Origin: Rhodobacteraceae bacterium HLUCCA08
GTDB taxonomy: Bacteria; Pseudomonadota; Alphaproteobacteria; Rhodobacterales; Rhodobacteraceae
Assembly: GCA_001314655.1 (NCBI GenBank)
Contig: LJSF01000043.1
Coordinates: 124,001 to 188,000 of the forward strand
Reading direction: 5' to 3'
Length of the DNA: 64,000 nt
Below are positions 52,130 through 61,027 of this stretch, one piece after another. The notes under the pieces were generated by a model. It was not told the origin of the DNA. It was given only the letters and a program-made list of their open reading frames with translations, and searched no databases. The position numbers were made by a program, and so were the translations under genes. The stretch's first letter is position 1. Every line of letters begins with the position of its first letter.

Positions 52130-54790
52130 CTGACCCTGCCGATCGACATCCCGCGGCACCTGCGCATGCCGGTCTTCTGGACCCGCACCGGCCTTTTGGC
52201 CGAACGGGTGACGCAGGCCTTCTGGCCATTCTGGACCGTGCTTCTGGTTGCATTGGCGCCGCTGGTGATGGGCTGGCACGACATCCTGCCGCTCGAGGTG
52301 GTCTGGGGCTGGGCCGTGCTGTCGGTGCTGGGCCTGGGCATCGCGCTGGTCTCCGGGCTGCGCCGGTTCCGCTTTCCGACCCTGACCGAGGCTCTGGAAC
52401 GGGTCGATGCACGGCTGCCCGGCCGGCCCATCGCGGCGCTGTTCGACGATCAGGCGATCGGCACCGGCGATCCCGCCTCCGAGGCGGTCTGGGCCGCGCA
52501 TATCCGCCGGATGGAGCAGCGCACCCATGACGCCCGCGCCGTCGAACCGGACCTGCGGGTGTCGCGCCGCGACCCGTTCGGCCTGCGCTACATCGCGCTT
52601 CTGGCCTTCGTCGTGGCGCTGCTTTTCGGGTCGCTGTTCCGCATCGGCACGGTCGCCGATATCACCGCCGGCCCGACCGGTCAGCTGGCCACCGGCCCGG
52701 TCTGGGAAGGCTGGATCGACCCGCCCGCCCATACCGGCAAGCCCACGCTCTACCTGGCCGATATACCGGGCGGCCGGGTCGAGGTGCCGGAGGGCGCGCT
52801 CGTCACCCTGCGGCTTTATGGCGAGGTCGGCAGGCTGAGCGTCGAGGAGACCGTGTCGGGCCGCACCGGCGATTTGCCCGCCGCGACCGAGGCCCAGCAG
52901 AGCTTCGAGGTGACGCAGGACGGAACCCTGGCGATCCGTGGCGACGGCGGCGCCGAATGGCGCGTCGTGGTGCAGGCCGACCAGCCGCCGCAGGTCGAAC
53001 TCTCCGGCCCGCTGGACACCGACGCGATGGGCGAGATGTCCCAGCCGTTCCGCGCCTCGGACGATTACGGCGTGGTTTTCGGCACCGCCACCTTCACGCT
53101 CGATCTGCCCCGGGTCGATCGCCGGTACGGCCTGACCATCGACCCCGATCCGCGCGATGCGCTGGTGATCGACCTGCCGATGCCCTTCACCGGCGACCGG
53201 GCGGAGTTCGAGGAATTGCTGATCGACGACCTGTCGCAGCACCCCTGGGCCAATCTGCCGGTGACCATGGTGCTGCAGGTCGAGGACGTCGCCGCCCAGA
53301 CCGGCGCGACCGAGCCCGAACAGATGACCCTGCCCGGCCGGCGCTTTTTCCAGCCGATCGCCCGGGCGGTGATCGAACAGCGCCGCGACCTGCTGTGGTC
53401 CAAGGCCAATGGCCGGCGGGTGCTGCAGGTGCTGCGCGCCGTGTCCCATGAACCGGACGGGTTCTTTCCGAACGAAACCACCTATCTGCGCCTGCGCTTC
53501 ACCCTGCGCCGGCTGGACACCATGGTGGCCGAGGGGATGACCGATGACGATCAGGCCGAAATCGCCGAGGCGCTGTGGGATCTTGCGATCCTGCTGGAAG
53601 AGGGCACGCTGGCCGATGCCCGTGCCCGGCTGGAGCGCGCCCAGGACAGGTTGGCCGAGGCGATGCGCAACGGTGCCTCGGACGAGGAAATCCAGGAGCT
53701 GATGGACGAACTGCGCGAGGCGATGGACGACTACATGTCGATGCTCGCCCAGCAGGCCGAACCGGGCGACAACGGCACCGACCAGCCCGACCGAAACGGC
53801 GAATCGATGGAGATCACCCAGTCGGAAATCGACGCCCTGATGGATCGCATCCAGGAGTTGATGGAAGAAGGCCGCATGGCCGAGGCGCAGGAGCTGATGG
53901 AACAGCTCAACGAGATGATGCAGAACCTGCAGGTGACCCAGGGCGAGGGTTCGGGCGATGGCCCGCAGACCCCGGGCGAACAATCCCTGCAGGACCTGGC
54001 CGAAACCCTGCGGGACCAGCAGGACCTGTCCGATGACGCCTTCCGCGAATTGCAGGAGCAGTTCAACCAGGGCCAGCAAGGGCAGCAGGGTCAGCAGGGC
54101 CAACAGGGCCAGCAGCCCGGCCAGCAACAGGGCCAGCAGCCCGGCCAGCAACAGGGCCAGCAGCCTGGCGAACAGGGCCAGCAGGGCCAGCAGCAAGGCC
54201 AGCAGCAAGGCCAGGGCCCGGGTCAGGGCGGCGAGGGCGAGCAGGGCCAGTTGAACGACCAGGGCGCCGGCGGTGAAGGCGACATGGACCTGGCCGATCG
54301 ACAAGAGGCCCTGCGCCGCGGCCTTCAGACCCTGCGCGACAACCTGCCCGGCCTGACCGGCGATGCCGCGGACCTGGCCGAGGATGCGATCGACCGGGCC
54401 GAGGGCGCGATGGAAGGCGCCGAAGACGCCCTGCGCGACGGTGACATGGCCGAGGCGCTGGACCGTCAATCCGAAGCCATGGAAGCCCTGCGCGAAGGCA
54501 TGCGGAACCTGGGCGAGGCGCTGGCCGAGAACAACCAGGATCCCGACCAGGACCAGGGGTCCGAGGGCGATCAGCAGGCCGAGGGCGCCCCGGCCCCGAT
54601 GCAGCGCGACCCGCTGGGCCGCCAGATGGGCAATGCCGGCCAGTTCGGCAGCGACGAGAACATGCTCCAGGACGAGGATGTCTATCGCCGGGCCGAGGAA
54701 TTGCTGCGCGAATTGCGCGACCGGTCGGCCGACCAGGAACGTCCGCAGCAGGAGCTGGAATATCTCAAGCGCCTGCTCGAACGGTTCTAG
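52130..54790 (+). CDS. TIGR02302-family membrane protein with Gln-rich repeat, apparent CTG start
   Basis: An 886-residue protein of the TIGR02302 (DUF4175) family, typical of Rhodobacterales. Two or three N-terminal membrane helices (about 24-80, and near 160) precede a large soluble part. A Glu-rich helical region (about 470-640) is followed by a Gln/Gly/Pro-rich repeat (about 645-705), then an Ala/Glu-rich C-terminal helix. No ATG or GTG lies near the expected N terminus. The family-like start LTLPIDIPRHLRMPVFW begins at a CTG (52130) with AGGAG seven bases before it. The alternatives are the GTG at 52082, inside lysA, or the ATG at 52166, which would remove part of the conserved start. 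Function unknown. Confidence 0.85.
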   Translation: MTLPIDIPRHLRMPVFWTRTGLLAERVTQAFWPFWTVLLVALAPLVMGWHDILPLEVVWGWAVLSVLGLGIALVSGLRRFRFPTLTEALERVDARLPGRPIAALFDDQAIGTGDPASEAVWAAHIRRMEQRTHDARAVEPDLRVSRRDPFGLRYIALLAFVVALLFGSLFRIGTVADITAGPTGQLATGPVWEGWIDPPAHTGKPTLYLADIPGGRVEVPEGALVTLRLYGEVGRLSVEETVSGRTGDLPAATEAQQSFEVTQDGTLAIRGDGGAEWRVVVQADQPPQVELSGPLDTDAMGEMSQPFRASDDYGVVFGTATFTLDLPRVDRRYGLTIDPDPRDALVIDLPMPFTGDRAEFEELLIDDLSQHPWANLPVTMVLQVEDVAAQTGATEPEQMTLPGRRFFQPIARAVIEQRRDLLWSKANGRRVLQVLRAVSHEPDGFFPNETTYLRLRFTLRRLDTMVAEGMTDDDQAEIAEALWDLAILLEEGTLADARARLERAQDRLAEAMRNGASDEEIQELMDELREAMDDYMSMLAQQAEPGDNGTDQPDRNGESMEITQSEIDALMDRIQELMEEGRMAEAQELMEQLNEMMQNLQVTQGEGSGDGPQTPGEQSLQDLAETLRDQQDLSDDAFRELQEQFNQGQQGQQGQQGQQGQQPGQQQGQQPGQQQGQQPGEQGQQGQQQGQQQGQGPGQGGEGEQGQLNDQGAGGEGDMDLADRQEALRRGLQTLRDNLPGLTGDAADLAEDAIDRAEGAMEGAEDALRDGDMAEALDRQSEAMEALREGMRNLGEALAENNQDPDQDQGSEGDQQAEGAPAPMQRDPLGRQMGNAGQFGSDENMLQDEDVYRRAEELLRELRDRSADQERPQQELEYLKRLLERF
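54068..54240. repeat. Gln/Gly-coding low-complexity repeat
   Basis: About 170 bases of near-repeats built from GGCCAGCAG/GGCCAGCAA units, encoding GQQGQQ and PGQQQGQQ runs inside the TIGR02302-family gene. An in-frame expansion and contraction site by appearance. Confidence 0.75.
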
Positions 54791-54811
54791 GTCGATCGGG
54801 TGCGGCGGCGA

Positions 54812-55741
54812 TCAGTCCGCCGTGGCCGCATCGCCGGACATCAGCCCCTGCAGCTTCAGGTCCAGCCAAAGACGGATGCCGTCGACCCAGTCGGTATAGG
54901 CCGCCAGCGGCGGCGCCAGGGTCGGAAAACGCTCGGCCAGCATCGGCGCCAGCAGATACAGCACCGCCGCCAGGACCGCGATCACCACGACCGTGATGAA
55001 GCCGCGCCGGAATCCGCCGCGGCGCGCGGCCTCGGCGCCGGCAACGGTGGCCGCGGCAGCAGCACCGGCCGCGGCGGTTTCGCCGCGCAGGGTGTCGTTG
55101 ATCTCGTCGATATCGGGCAGCAAACGGTGCCGGGCCGCGCTGTCCGGCTCGGGTTCGGGGGTGTCGACCGGGTCTGCCTCCCCGCGCAGTCGGGCCATGC
55201 GGGCCTGCGCCTCGCGCGCGCGCTGTTCCTCGGCAGACAGATGTCCGTCCAGGCCCAGGTCGGTCTGGGTCTCGATCCGCTCGGCCTGGCGCGCGCTGCG
55301 GGCCAGTTCGGCCTCTTCGCGCAGCATGTCCGCCAGGTCGGGATCTAGCGCCCGACGCGGCGACGGCGGTGGGGCGTCGGCCCGGTCGTCAGCCGTATCC
55401 GCGGCACCGTCGTCGTCCGCCGCTTCGTCGCCCTCGATCGGCGCGTCCATGTCCGCGCCCCGGTCCGGGGCCGCGCCGCCGTCAGCTTCGGCTGGGTCCG
55501 GCCAGGTGTCGGACACCGCTTCGGGCTCTGGCGGGGTTTCGTCCAATTCCGCCTCGGGGGTCGCGTCCTCGTCCCAGGCGGGATCCGGCGACGGATCGGT
55601 ATCCGCCATGCCGGGCTCTTCGCCGGGGCGCTGGAACCAGGTGTTACCGCATGCCGAACATTGCACATCCCGCCCCGAAAGCGGGATCACGTCGTCGGCG
55701 ACCTCGTATTGCGCGCCGCAATTCGGGCATGTCAGCCGCAT
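54812..55741 (-). CDS. Zinc-ribbon (MJ0042-type) membrane protein
   Basis: A 309-residue protein beginning with the zinc-ribbon MRLTCPNCGAQYEVADDVIP and CSACGNTWFQ (four cysteines), as in the MJ0042 family. A long acidic, Pro-rich middle follows (about 40-150), then a helical part (DPDLADMLREEAELARSARQ) and one membrane segment (about 250-270, ITVVVIAVLAAVLYLLAPML). It likely links a cytoplasmic zinc-ribbon to the membrane. Its 3' end is 21 bases from the convergent TIGR02302-family gene. It is divergent from ftsE. Function unknown. Confidence 0.8.
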   Translation of the reverse strand: MRLTCPNCGAQYEVADDVIPLSGRDVQCSACGNTWFQRPGEEPGMADTDPSPDPAWDEDATPEAELDETPPEPEAVSDTWPDPAEADGGAAPDRGADMDAPIEGDEAADDDGAADTADDRADAPPPSPRRALDPDLADMLREEAELARSARQAERIETQTDLGLDGHLSAEEQRAREAQARMARLRGEADPVDTPEPEPDSAARHRLLPDIDEINDTLRGETAAAGAAAAATVAGAEAARRGGFRRGFITVVVIAVLAAVLYLLAPMLAERFPTLAPPLAAYTDWVDGIRLWLDLKLQGLMSGDAATAD

Positions 55742-55905
55742 CGCCTCATCACCCCTTCAGGGTGCCCCTTGCCTGTATTCTTGCCCGCATTGTGGCCGAT
55801 AACGCCGCGCACCGCAAAGGATTTGCGTGGATGCCGCTGACGGGCGCGATTGCATCGCCCGCGCCTTTCGGCCAGAACGGAGCAAAGCGCAACAGGGGGC
55901 GGCCC

Positions 55906-56577
55906 GTGATCGAGCTGGACAACGTCGCCTACAGCTATGGCGGAGCGGAATTGTTCGCCGGCGTCTCTCTGGCGCTGGCGCCGGGATCGTTCCACTTCCT
56001 GACCGGCCCGTCCGGGGCGGGCAAGACCACGCTGCTCAAGCTGTGCTACGGAGAACTGACCGCAACCGCGGGTCAGGTGCGCCTGTTCGACCAGGATGCC
56101 CGCGGCATGGCGCGTGACGGTATCGCCATGGTGCGCCGCCGGATCGGGGTGGTGCACCAGGATTGCCAGTTCCTCGACCATCTCAGCGTGGCCGAGAACG
56201 TCGCCCTGCCGCTGACCGTGTCGGGCCGATCCGCGGACGACCGGGATTTCCGCGACCTCATGGGCTGGGTCGGGCTCAGCGCCCAGGCCGCCCAATTGCC
56301 CCCCGAATTGTCCGGTGGCGAACGCCAGCGCGCGGCGCTGGCCCGCGCCGTGATCATGTCGCCCGAGGTGATCCTGGCCGACGAACCCACCGGCAATATC
56401 GACCAGGAGATGTCGCAGAAACTGCTGACCCTGCTGGTCGAGCTGAACAGGATGGGCAAGTCGGTGCTGATCGCCACCCATGACCTGACCCTGATCCGTG
56501 CCGCCAAGGCCCAGGTCCAGGCCCGGGTGCTGCGGCTGCGCGACCGACGGCTGCAACTGGCCGGGGCGGATCTGTGA
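55906..56577 (+). CDS. ftsE: Cell-division ABC transporter ATP-binding protein FtsE
   Basis: A 223-residue ATPase that, with FtsX, controls peptidoglycan hydrolases at the septum. Walker A is GPSGAGKTT, the signature is LSGGERQRAALARA, and Walker B is VILADEPTGNID. It starts at GTG 55906 (VIELDNVAYSYGG) with AGGGGG upstream; the frame is open further upstream but without FtsE similarity. FtsX begins at its stop. Confidence 0.94.
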   Translation: MIELDNVAYSYGGAELFAGVSLALAPGSFHFLTGPSGAGKTTLLKLCYGELTATAGQVRLFDQDARGMARDGIAMVRRRIGVVHQDCQFLDHLSVAENVALPLTVSGRSADDRDFRDLMGWVGLSAQAAQLPPELSGGERQRAALARAVIMSPEVILADEPTGNIDQEMSQKLLTLLVELNRMGKSVLIATHDLTLIRAAKAQVQARVLRLRDRRLQLAGADL

Positions 56578-57479
56578 TGCAGCGACTGGCGCGCCTGTTC
56601 GACCTTCTGGCCGGCGACCCGCAGGCCGAACGGGCGGTTCCGCCGACCGGCTTCACCGCGCGGCTGACCACCTTCACCGCCGCCGCGATGGCGTTCCTGG
56701 CGGTCTTTGCCATGGCCCTGTCGCTGGCCACCGGGCGGCTGGCCGATCGCTGGGCCTCGGAACTGGCGCGGACCTCGACCCTGCGGATCTCGGCCCCCGA
56801 GGGGCAGATGGAGGCGCAGACCCGCGCCGCGCTGGAGGTTCTGCGCACCACGCCCGGCGTGGCCGAGGCGCGGCCGCTGTCGGCCGACGAACAGCGCGCC
56901 CTGCTGGAGCCCTGGTTCGGCCCCGACCTGCCGGTCGAGGCGCTGCCGATCCCGCAACTGATCGAGATCGTCGAGGATCGCGCGGGCTACGATCCGTCCG
57001 GGCTGCGCGCCCGGCTGCAGGCCGAGGTGCCGGGCGCGGTGCTGGATGACCATACCCGCTGGCGCGAACCGCTGGTCGAGGCGGCGGGGCGATTGCGGCT
57101 GCTTGGGATGGTGTCGATGGCTCTGATCGCGGCGGCGACGGCGGCGATGATCACCCTGGCCGCCCAGGCGGCGCTGGCCGCCAATGCCCAGGTGATCCGG
57201 GTGCTGCGGCTGGTCGGCGCGCGCGACACCTATATCGCCCGCGCCTTTGTCCGCCGCTTCACCCTGCGCGCGGTGATCGGGGCGGCGCTTGGCACGTTGG
57301 CCGGGATCGTCGCGGTCCTGCTGCTGCCGCGCACGGATGCGGCCGGCGGGTTCCTGACCGGGCTCGGCTTTCGCGGCTGGCACTGGCTGTGGCCGCTGGT
57401 CATCCCGCCGCTGGCCGGCGCCGTGGCCTATGCCGCGACCCGGGCGGCCGCCCTGCGCAGCCTGAGGGCGCAGTCATGA
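56577..57479 (+). CDS. ftsX: Cell-division protein FtsX
   Basis: A 300-residue membrane partner of FtsE. Four helices: one after the cytoplasmic N terminus (about 35-55), then an extracytoplasmic domain (about 60-165), then three (about 175-200, 225-248, 262-282). The ATG at 56577 shares a base with the ftsE stop (TGATG); GTG at 56574 is an alternative. LRLVGARDTYIARAFVRRFT is the conserved cytoplasmic loop. plsC follows with a 4-base overlap. Confidence 0.92.
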   Translation: MQRLARLFDLLAGDPQAERAVPPTGFTARLTTFTAAAMAFLAVFAMALSLATGRLADRWASELARTSTLRISAPEGQMEAQTRAALEVLRTTPGVAEARPLSADEQRALLEPWFGPDLPVEALPIPQLIEIVEDRAGYDPSGLRARLQAEVPGAVLDDHTRWREPLVEAAGRLRLLGMVSMALIAAATAAMITLAAQAALAANAQVIRVLRLVGARDTYIARAFVRRFTLRAVIGAALGTLAGIVAVLLLPRTDAAGGFLTGLGFRGWHWLWPLVIPPLAGAVAYAATRAAALRSLRAQS

Positions 57480-58222
57480 GCGGCGCGGTGCAATGGCTGC
57501 GCAGCCTGGCCTTTGTCGGGCTGATCTATTTCATGATGCTTCCGGTCGGGCTGATCTACCTGCCCGCCGCCTTGCGCAGCCGCGACGGCGCCGTGGCCGC
57601 CTGCCATGCCTGGTGCCGGGTGGTGAAGGCCCTGATGCCCCCGATGGTCGGGCTGCGCTACCAGGTGCGCGGCACGCCGCCGACCGGCGAGGTCATGATC
57701 GCCGCCAAGCATCAGTCGTTCCTCGACATCATCCTGATCTATTCCGCGGTGCCTCGTGGCAAGTTCATCATGAAGAAGGAATTGCTCAGGGCGCCGATCC
57801 TGGGCTGGTATGCGAAACGGATCGGCTGCGTGCCGGTGGATCGCGGCAAGCGGGCCGAAGCGATCCGGCAGATGGTCCGCGACGTGCGCGACGGTCGGGC
57901 CGATCCCGGCCAGTTGATCATCTACCCCCAGGGCACGCGCATCGCACCCGGGGTCAAGGCCCCCTACAAGGCCGGCTCGGGCGCGCTTTATGCCGAGATC
58001 GACCAGCCTTGCGTGCCGGTGGCCTGCAATGTCGGCCTGTTCTGGCCGCGCAAGGGCATCCTGCGCAAGCCGGGCCTGGCGGTGGTCGATTTTCTCGACC
58101 CGATCCCGTCCGGTCTGGCGGTCGAACCGTTCATGGCGCAACTGGAACAGGCGATCGAGGCGCGGTCGGACGCGCTGATGGCCGAGGCCGGATTCAACCT
58201 GCCGGGACAGGACGAGAGATGA
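57476..58222 (+). CDS. plsC: 1-acyl-sn-glycerol-3-phosphate acyltransferase
   Basis: A 248-residue acyltransferase adding the second acyl chain to make phosphatidic acid. Motif I is KHQSFLD (HxxxxD), and motif III is YPQGTR, where most family members have EGTR. An N-terminal membrane helix is present. It starts in the ftsX stop (ATGA), and the next gene starts in its stop (ATGA). With plsY at 39306 and pgsA at 476, the window holds several phospholipid steps. Confidence 0.92.
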   Translation: MSGAVQWLRSLAFVGLIYFMMLPVGLIYLPAALRSRDGAVAACHAWCRVVKALMPPMVGLRYQVRGTPPTGEVMIAAKHQSFLDIILIYSAVPRGKFIMKKELLRAPILGWYAKRIGCVPVDRGKRAEAIRQMVRDVRDGRADPGQLIIYPQGTRIAPGVKAPYKAGSGALYAEIDQPCVPVACNVGLFWPRKGILRKPGLAVVDFLDPIPSGLAVEPFMAQLEQAIEARSDALMAEAGFNLPGQDER

Positions 58223-58818
58223 CCCCGATCACCACCATCGCCGCGCTGGAGGCACGTTACGAGGCCGCCCACCCGGTTGCCCTGACCAAGGTGACGGACC
58301 GGATCACACCGGCCTACCGGAGCTGGATCGAGGCGTCGCGGTTCTGCATCCTGTCGACCGTCGGCCCCGAGGGCACGGACGGCACGCCGCGCGGCGACGA
58401 CGGGCCGGTGGTGCAGGTGGCGGATGCCACCACGTTGCTGATGCCGGACTGGCAGGGCAACAACCGGCTCGACAGCCTGCGCAACATCGTGCGGGACGGG
58501 CGGTTCAGCCTGATGTTCCTGGTTCCGGGAAAGACCGATGTGGTGCGGATCAACGGCACCGCGCAGGTCACCGCCGACGACGCCTTCGTCGCCCGGTTCG
58601 AACGCAAGGGGATGCAGCCGGCAACCGTCGTCGTCTTCACCGTGGCCGAGGTCTATTTCCAGTGCGGCAAGGCCTTGCTGCGCTCGGACATCTGGAACCG
58701 GAACGATGCCGCGGACCTGCCCTCGGCGGGCGCGCTGGTCGCCGATGCCGTCCGCGGCTTCGACGCCGAAGCCCTGGACGCGGTCTATGACCAGTCGCTG
58801 AAATCGACCATGTGGTGA
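58219..58818 (+). CDS. Pyridoxamine 5'-phosphate oxidase-family (FMN-binding split barrel) protein, copy 1
   Basis: A 199-residue flavin-type split-barrel protein. RFCILSTVGPEGTDGTPRGD, DGPVVQVAD, WQGNNRLDSLRNIVRDGRFS and EVYFQCGKALLRSDIWN match the family of PPOX-like proteins with a conserved C-terminal FQC-K-A block. Substrate unknown; possibly a nitroreductase-like or haem/flavin detoxifier. It begins inside the plsC stop (ATGA). A second copy of the same length follows 5 bases later. Confidence 0.85.
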   Translation: MTPITTIAALEARYEAAHPVALTKVTDRITPAYRSWIEASRFCILSTVGPEGTDGTPRGDDGPVVQVADATTLLMPDWQGNNRLDSLRNIVRDGRFSLMFLVPGKTDVVRINGTAQVTADDAFVARFERKGMQPATVVVFTVAEVYFQCGKALLRSDIWNRNDAADLPSAGALVADAVRGFDAEALDAVYDQSLKSTMW

Positions 58819-58823
58819 GGGAG

Positions 58824-59423
58824 ATGACCATGATCACCAGCATCGCGGCGCTGACCGCGCTTTATGGCGAAGCCAACCCCCGGTCGCTGAACAAGGTCGC
58901 GCATCGGATCACGCCGCTGTATCGGCAATGGATCGGCGCGGCGCGGTTCTGCGTGCTGTCCACGGTCGGGCCAGAAGGCACCGATGCCAGTCCGCGCGGC
59001 GATGACGGCCCGGTGGTGCGGGTCGTCGATGACCGCACGCTCTGGCTGCCCGACTGGCGCGGCAACAACCGGCTGGATTGCCTGCGCAACATCGTCCGCG
59101 ACGGGCGCATCAGCCTGATGTTCATGGTGCCGGGATCGAACAACGTGGTGCGGGTCAACGGCACCGCGCGGCTGACGGCCGATCCCGGCGTGACCGGCAC
59201 CTTCGACCGGCGCGGCAGCCGGCCCGCGACGGTGATCATGATCACGTTGTCCGAGGTCTATTTTCAATGCGCCAAGGCGCTGATGCGCGCCGGGCTCTGG
59301 AGCCGCGACGATGGCGACACGGTGCCGACGGCCGGCCAGCTGCTGCACGAGGCGGGGGACGATGTCGACCCGGCCAGCTATGACGCGACCTACCCGGACT
59401 ATGCCGCCAGCCGGATGTGGTAG
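58824..59423 (+). CDS. Pyridoxamine 5'-phosphate oxidase-family protein, copy 2 (tandem paralogue)
   Basis: A 199-residue protein of the same family and exactly the same length as copy 1. Aligned without gaps, a hand count gives about 117 of 199 identical residues (59 percent). Shared blocks include LSTVGPEGTD, RGDDGPVV, GNNRLD-LRNIVRDGR and EVYFQC-KAL. The start at 58824 has GGGAG upstream; the next gene (59487) is on the opposite strand. The pair arose by tandem duplication within the ftsEX-plsC operon. Confidence 0.85.
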   Translation: MTMITSIAALTALYGEANPRSLNKVAHRITPLYRQWIGAARFCVLSTVGPEGTDASPRGDDGPVVRVVDDRTLWLPDWRGNNRLDCLRNIVRDGRISLMFMVPGSNNVVRVNGTARLTADPGVTGTFDRRGSRPATVIMITLSEVYFQCAKALMRAGLWSRDDGDTVPTAGQLLHEAGDDVDPASYDATYPDYAASRMW

Positions 59424-59486
59424 GCCCGCGTCACCGACGCAGGACCGACGTTGCACCGTCGCGGGGTCTTGCCTGCCCGGACCGGG

Positions 59487-59981
59487 TCAGCTCAGCGGGC
59501 AGGGGGCGACGTCCAGGTCGATGGTCAGAAAGGTCTGCGGCCCGTATTCCACCCCGCTGACGTCGATGAACAATTGCGAGCCTTCGGTGAAGATCCCGTC
59601 TTCGGGCAGCGGTTCGGTGCTGAGCTCCAGGTTCTGCCAGGCGCCGTTGAACAAGACACATTCTGTCAGGAAATCAAGGACATATCCGTTGAATTCCAGC
59701 ACCGGAAAGGTATCGACCGGGACATCGGGATAGGTGATGACGATGCGCTGGTCGCGGATGTCGATGATCGCCGGGATGATGTCCCAGCCGTTCTGCGCGC
59801 CTTCGGGATGAAGCCCGTATTCGACCGCGCCGTTGACCCGCGCGGGATGGCGCTGCCCGACAAAGATCGGCGCCGCGCGATCGTCATAGGCCAAAGAGCC
59901 GAAGCTCACGTCGCGCCCCATCAGACCGTCCGCGGCGCCGGCCGTCGCGGTCAGGGTCAGAAGCACGGCCAGGCGGATCAT
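59487..59981 (-). CDS. Secreted hypothetical protein
   Basis: A 164-residue protein with a signal peptide ([20 protein letters not shown]) and a small domain ([51 protein letters not shown]) containing two cysteines (ECVLF and APCPLS) that might pair. No named family recognised. It starts in the stop of accA (ATGA, 59978-59981). Confidence 0.65.
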   Translation of the reverse strand: MIRLAVLLTLTATAGAADGLMGRDVSFGSLAYDDRAAPIFVGQRHPARVNGAVEYGLHPEGAQNGWDIIPAIIDIRDQRIVITYPDVPVDTFPVLEFNGYVLDFLTECVLFNGAWQNLELSTEPLPEDGIFTEGSQLFIDVSGVEYGPQTFLTIDLDVAPCPLS

Positions 59982-60940
59982 GCGGCCAGGCCCTTGTTGC
60001 CCAGGTCGAGGTATTTCTGCCGTCGCTTGTCGCGCAGGGCCTGGGGCGACAGGTCGTCCAGTTCGGCCAGCATCGCCCGGATCGCCTGGCCCACGGCCCG
60101 GACCGTGGCCGTCCGGTCGCGATGGGCGCCGCCGACCGGTTCGGGGATGATCCGGTCGCAGACCCCCAGCTTGAGAAGGTCCTGCGCGGTCAGGCGCAGC
60201 GCCTCGGCCGCCTCGCGCATCTTTTCGGCATCCTTCCACAGGATCGAGGCGCAACCCTCGGGCGAGATCACCGAGTAGATCGAATGTTCCAGCATCGCCA
60301 CCCGGTTCGCCGTGGCAAAGGCGACGGCCCCGCCCGAGCCGCCCTCGCCGATGATCACGCTGACCAGCGGCACCTGCAGCGCCAGGCATTTCTCGGTCGA
60401 TCGGGCGATCGCCTCGGACTGGCCGCGTTCCTCGGCGCCCTTGCCGGGATAGGCGCCCGGCGTGTCGACCAGGGTCACCACCGGCAGGCCGAACCGATCG
60501 GCCAGGTCCATCAGCCGGATCGCCTTGCGATAGCCTTCGGGCCTTGCCATGCCGAAATTGCGTTCGATCCGGGATTGGGTGTCATTGCCCTTTTCATGGC
60601 CGATCACCATCACCGGCCGTCCGTCCAGCCGTGCCAGCCCACCCATCACCGCGTGATCGTCGGCAAAGTTCCGGTCGCCGGCCAGCGGCGTGTATTCGGT
60701 GAACAATGCGTCGATATAGTCGCGGCAATGCGGCCGGTCGGGATGGCGCGCGACCTGGCATTTGCGCCAGGGCGTCAGGTCGGCATAGAGGCTTTTCAGC
60801 AGGTCCGCGGCTTTCCTGTCGAGCGCGGTGGCCTCGTCATCGACATTCGCCCCCTCGTTGGCGCGGGCCATGGCGCGCAGTTCGGCCGCCTTGCCTTCGA
60901 TCTCGGCGAGCGGTTTTTCGAAGTCGAGGTAATTGGTCAT
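59978..60940 (-). CDS. accA: Acetyl-CoA carboxylase carboxyltransferase subunit alpha
   Basis: A 320-residue carboxyltransferase alpha subunit, part of the enzyme that makes malonyl-CoA for fatty acid synthesis. Conserved blocks are [53 protein letters not shown] and [13 protein letters not shown]. The N terminus is [14 protein letters not shown]. It is followed by a secreted protein gene (4-base overlap). Confidence 0.96.
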   Translation of the reverse strand: MTNYLDFEKPLAEIEGKAAELRAMARANEGANVDDEATALDRKAADLLKSLYADLTPWRKCQVARHPDRPHCRDYIDALFTEYTPLAGDRNFADDHAVMGGLARLDGRPVMVIGHEKGNDTQSRIERNFGMARPEGYRKAIRLMDLADRFGLPVVTLVDTPGAYPGKGAEERGQSEAIARSTEKCLALQVPLVSVIIGEGGSGGAVAFATANRVAMLEHSIYSVISPEGCASILWKDAEKMREAAEALRLTAQDLLKLGVCDRIIPEPVGGAHRDRTATVRAVGQAIRAMLAELDDLSPQALRDKRRQKYLDLGNKGLAA

Positions 60941-61009
60941 CCTGGCCCCTTCCGCATGGACGCGCCCTATATGGAACGGGGCCGGTGCGGATGCAACATC
61001 GCGCCTCGG

Positions 61010-61023
61010 GGGGCCTTGGCCCC
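61010..61023 (-). terminator. Hairpin after the secreted protein gene at 61028
   Basis: GGGGCC (61010-61015) and GGCCCC (61018-61023) form a 6-bp perfect stem with a TT loop, 4 bases beyond the stop of the minus-strand gene that ends at 61028. A short terminator candidate; weak because no T-run follows. Confidence 0.35.
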
Positions 61024-61027
61024 GGCG

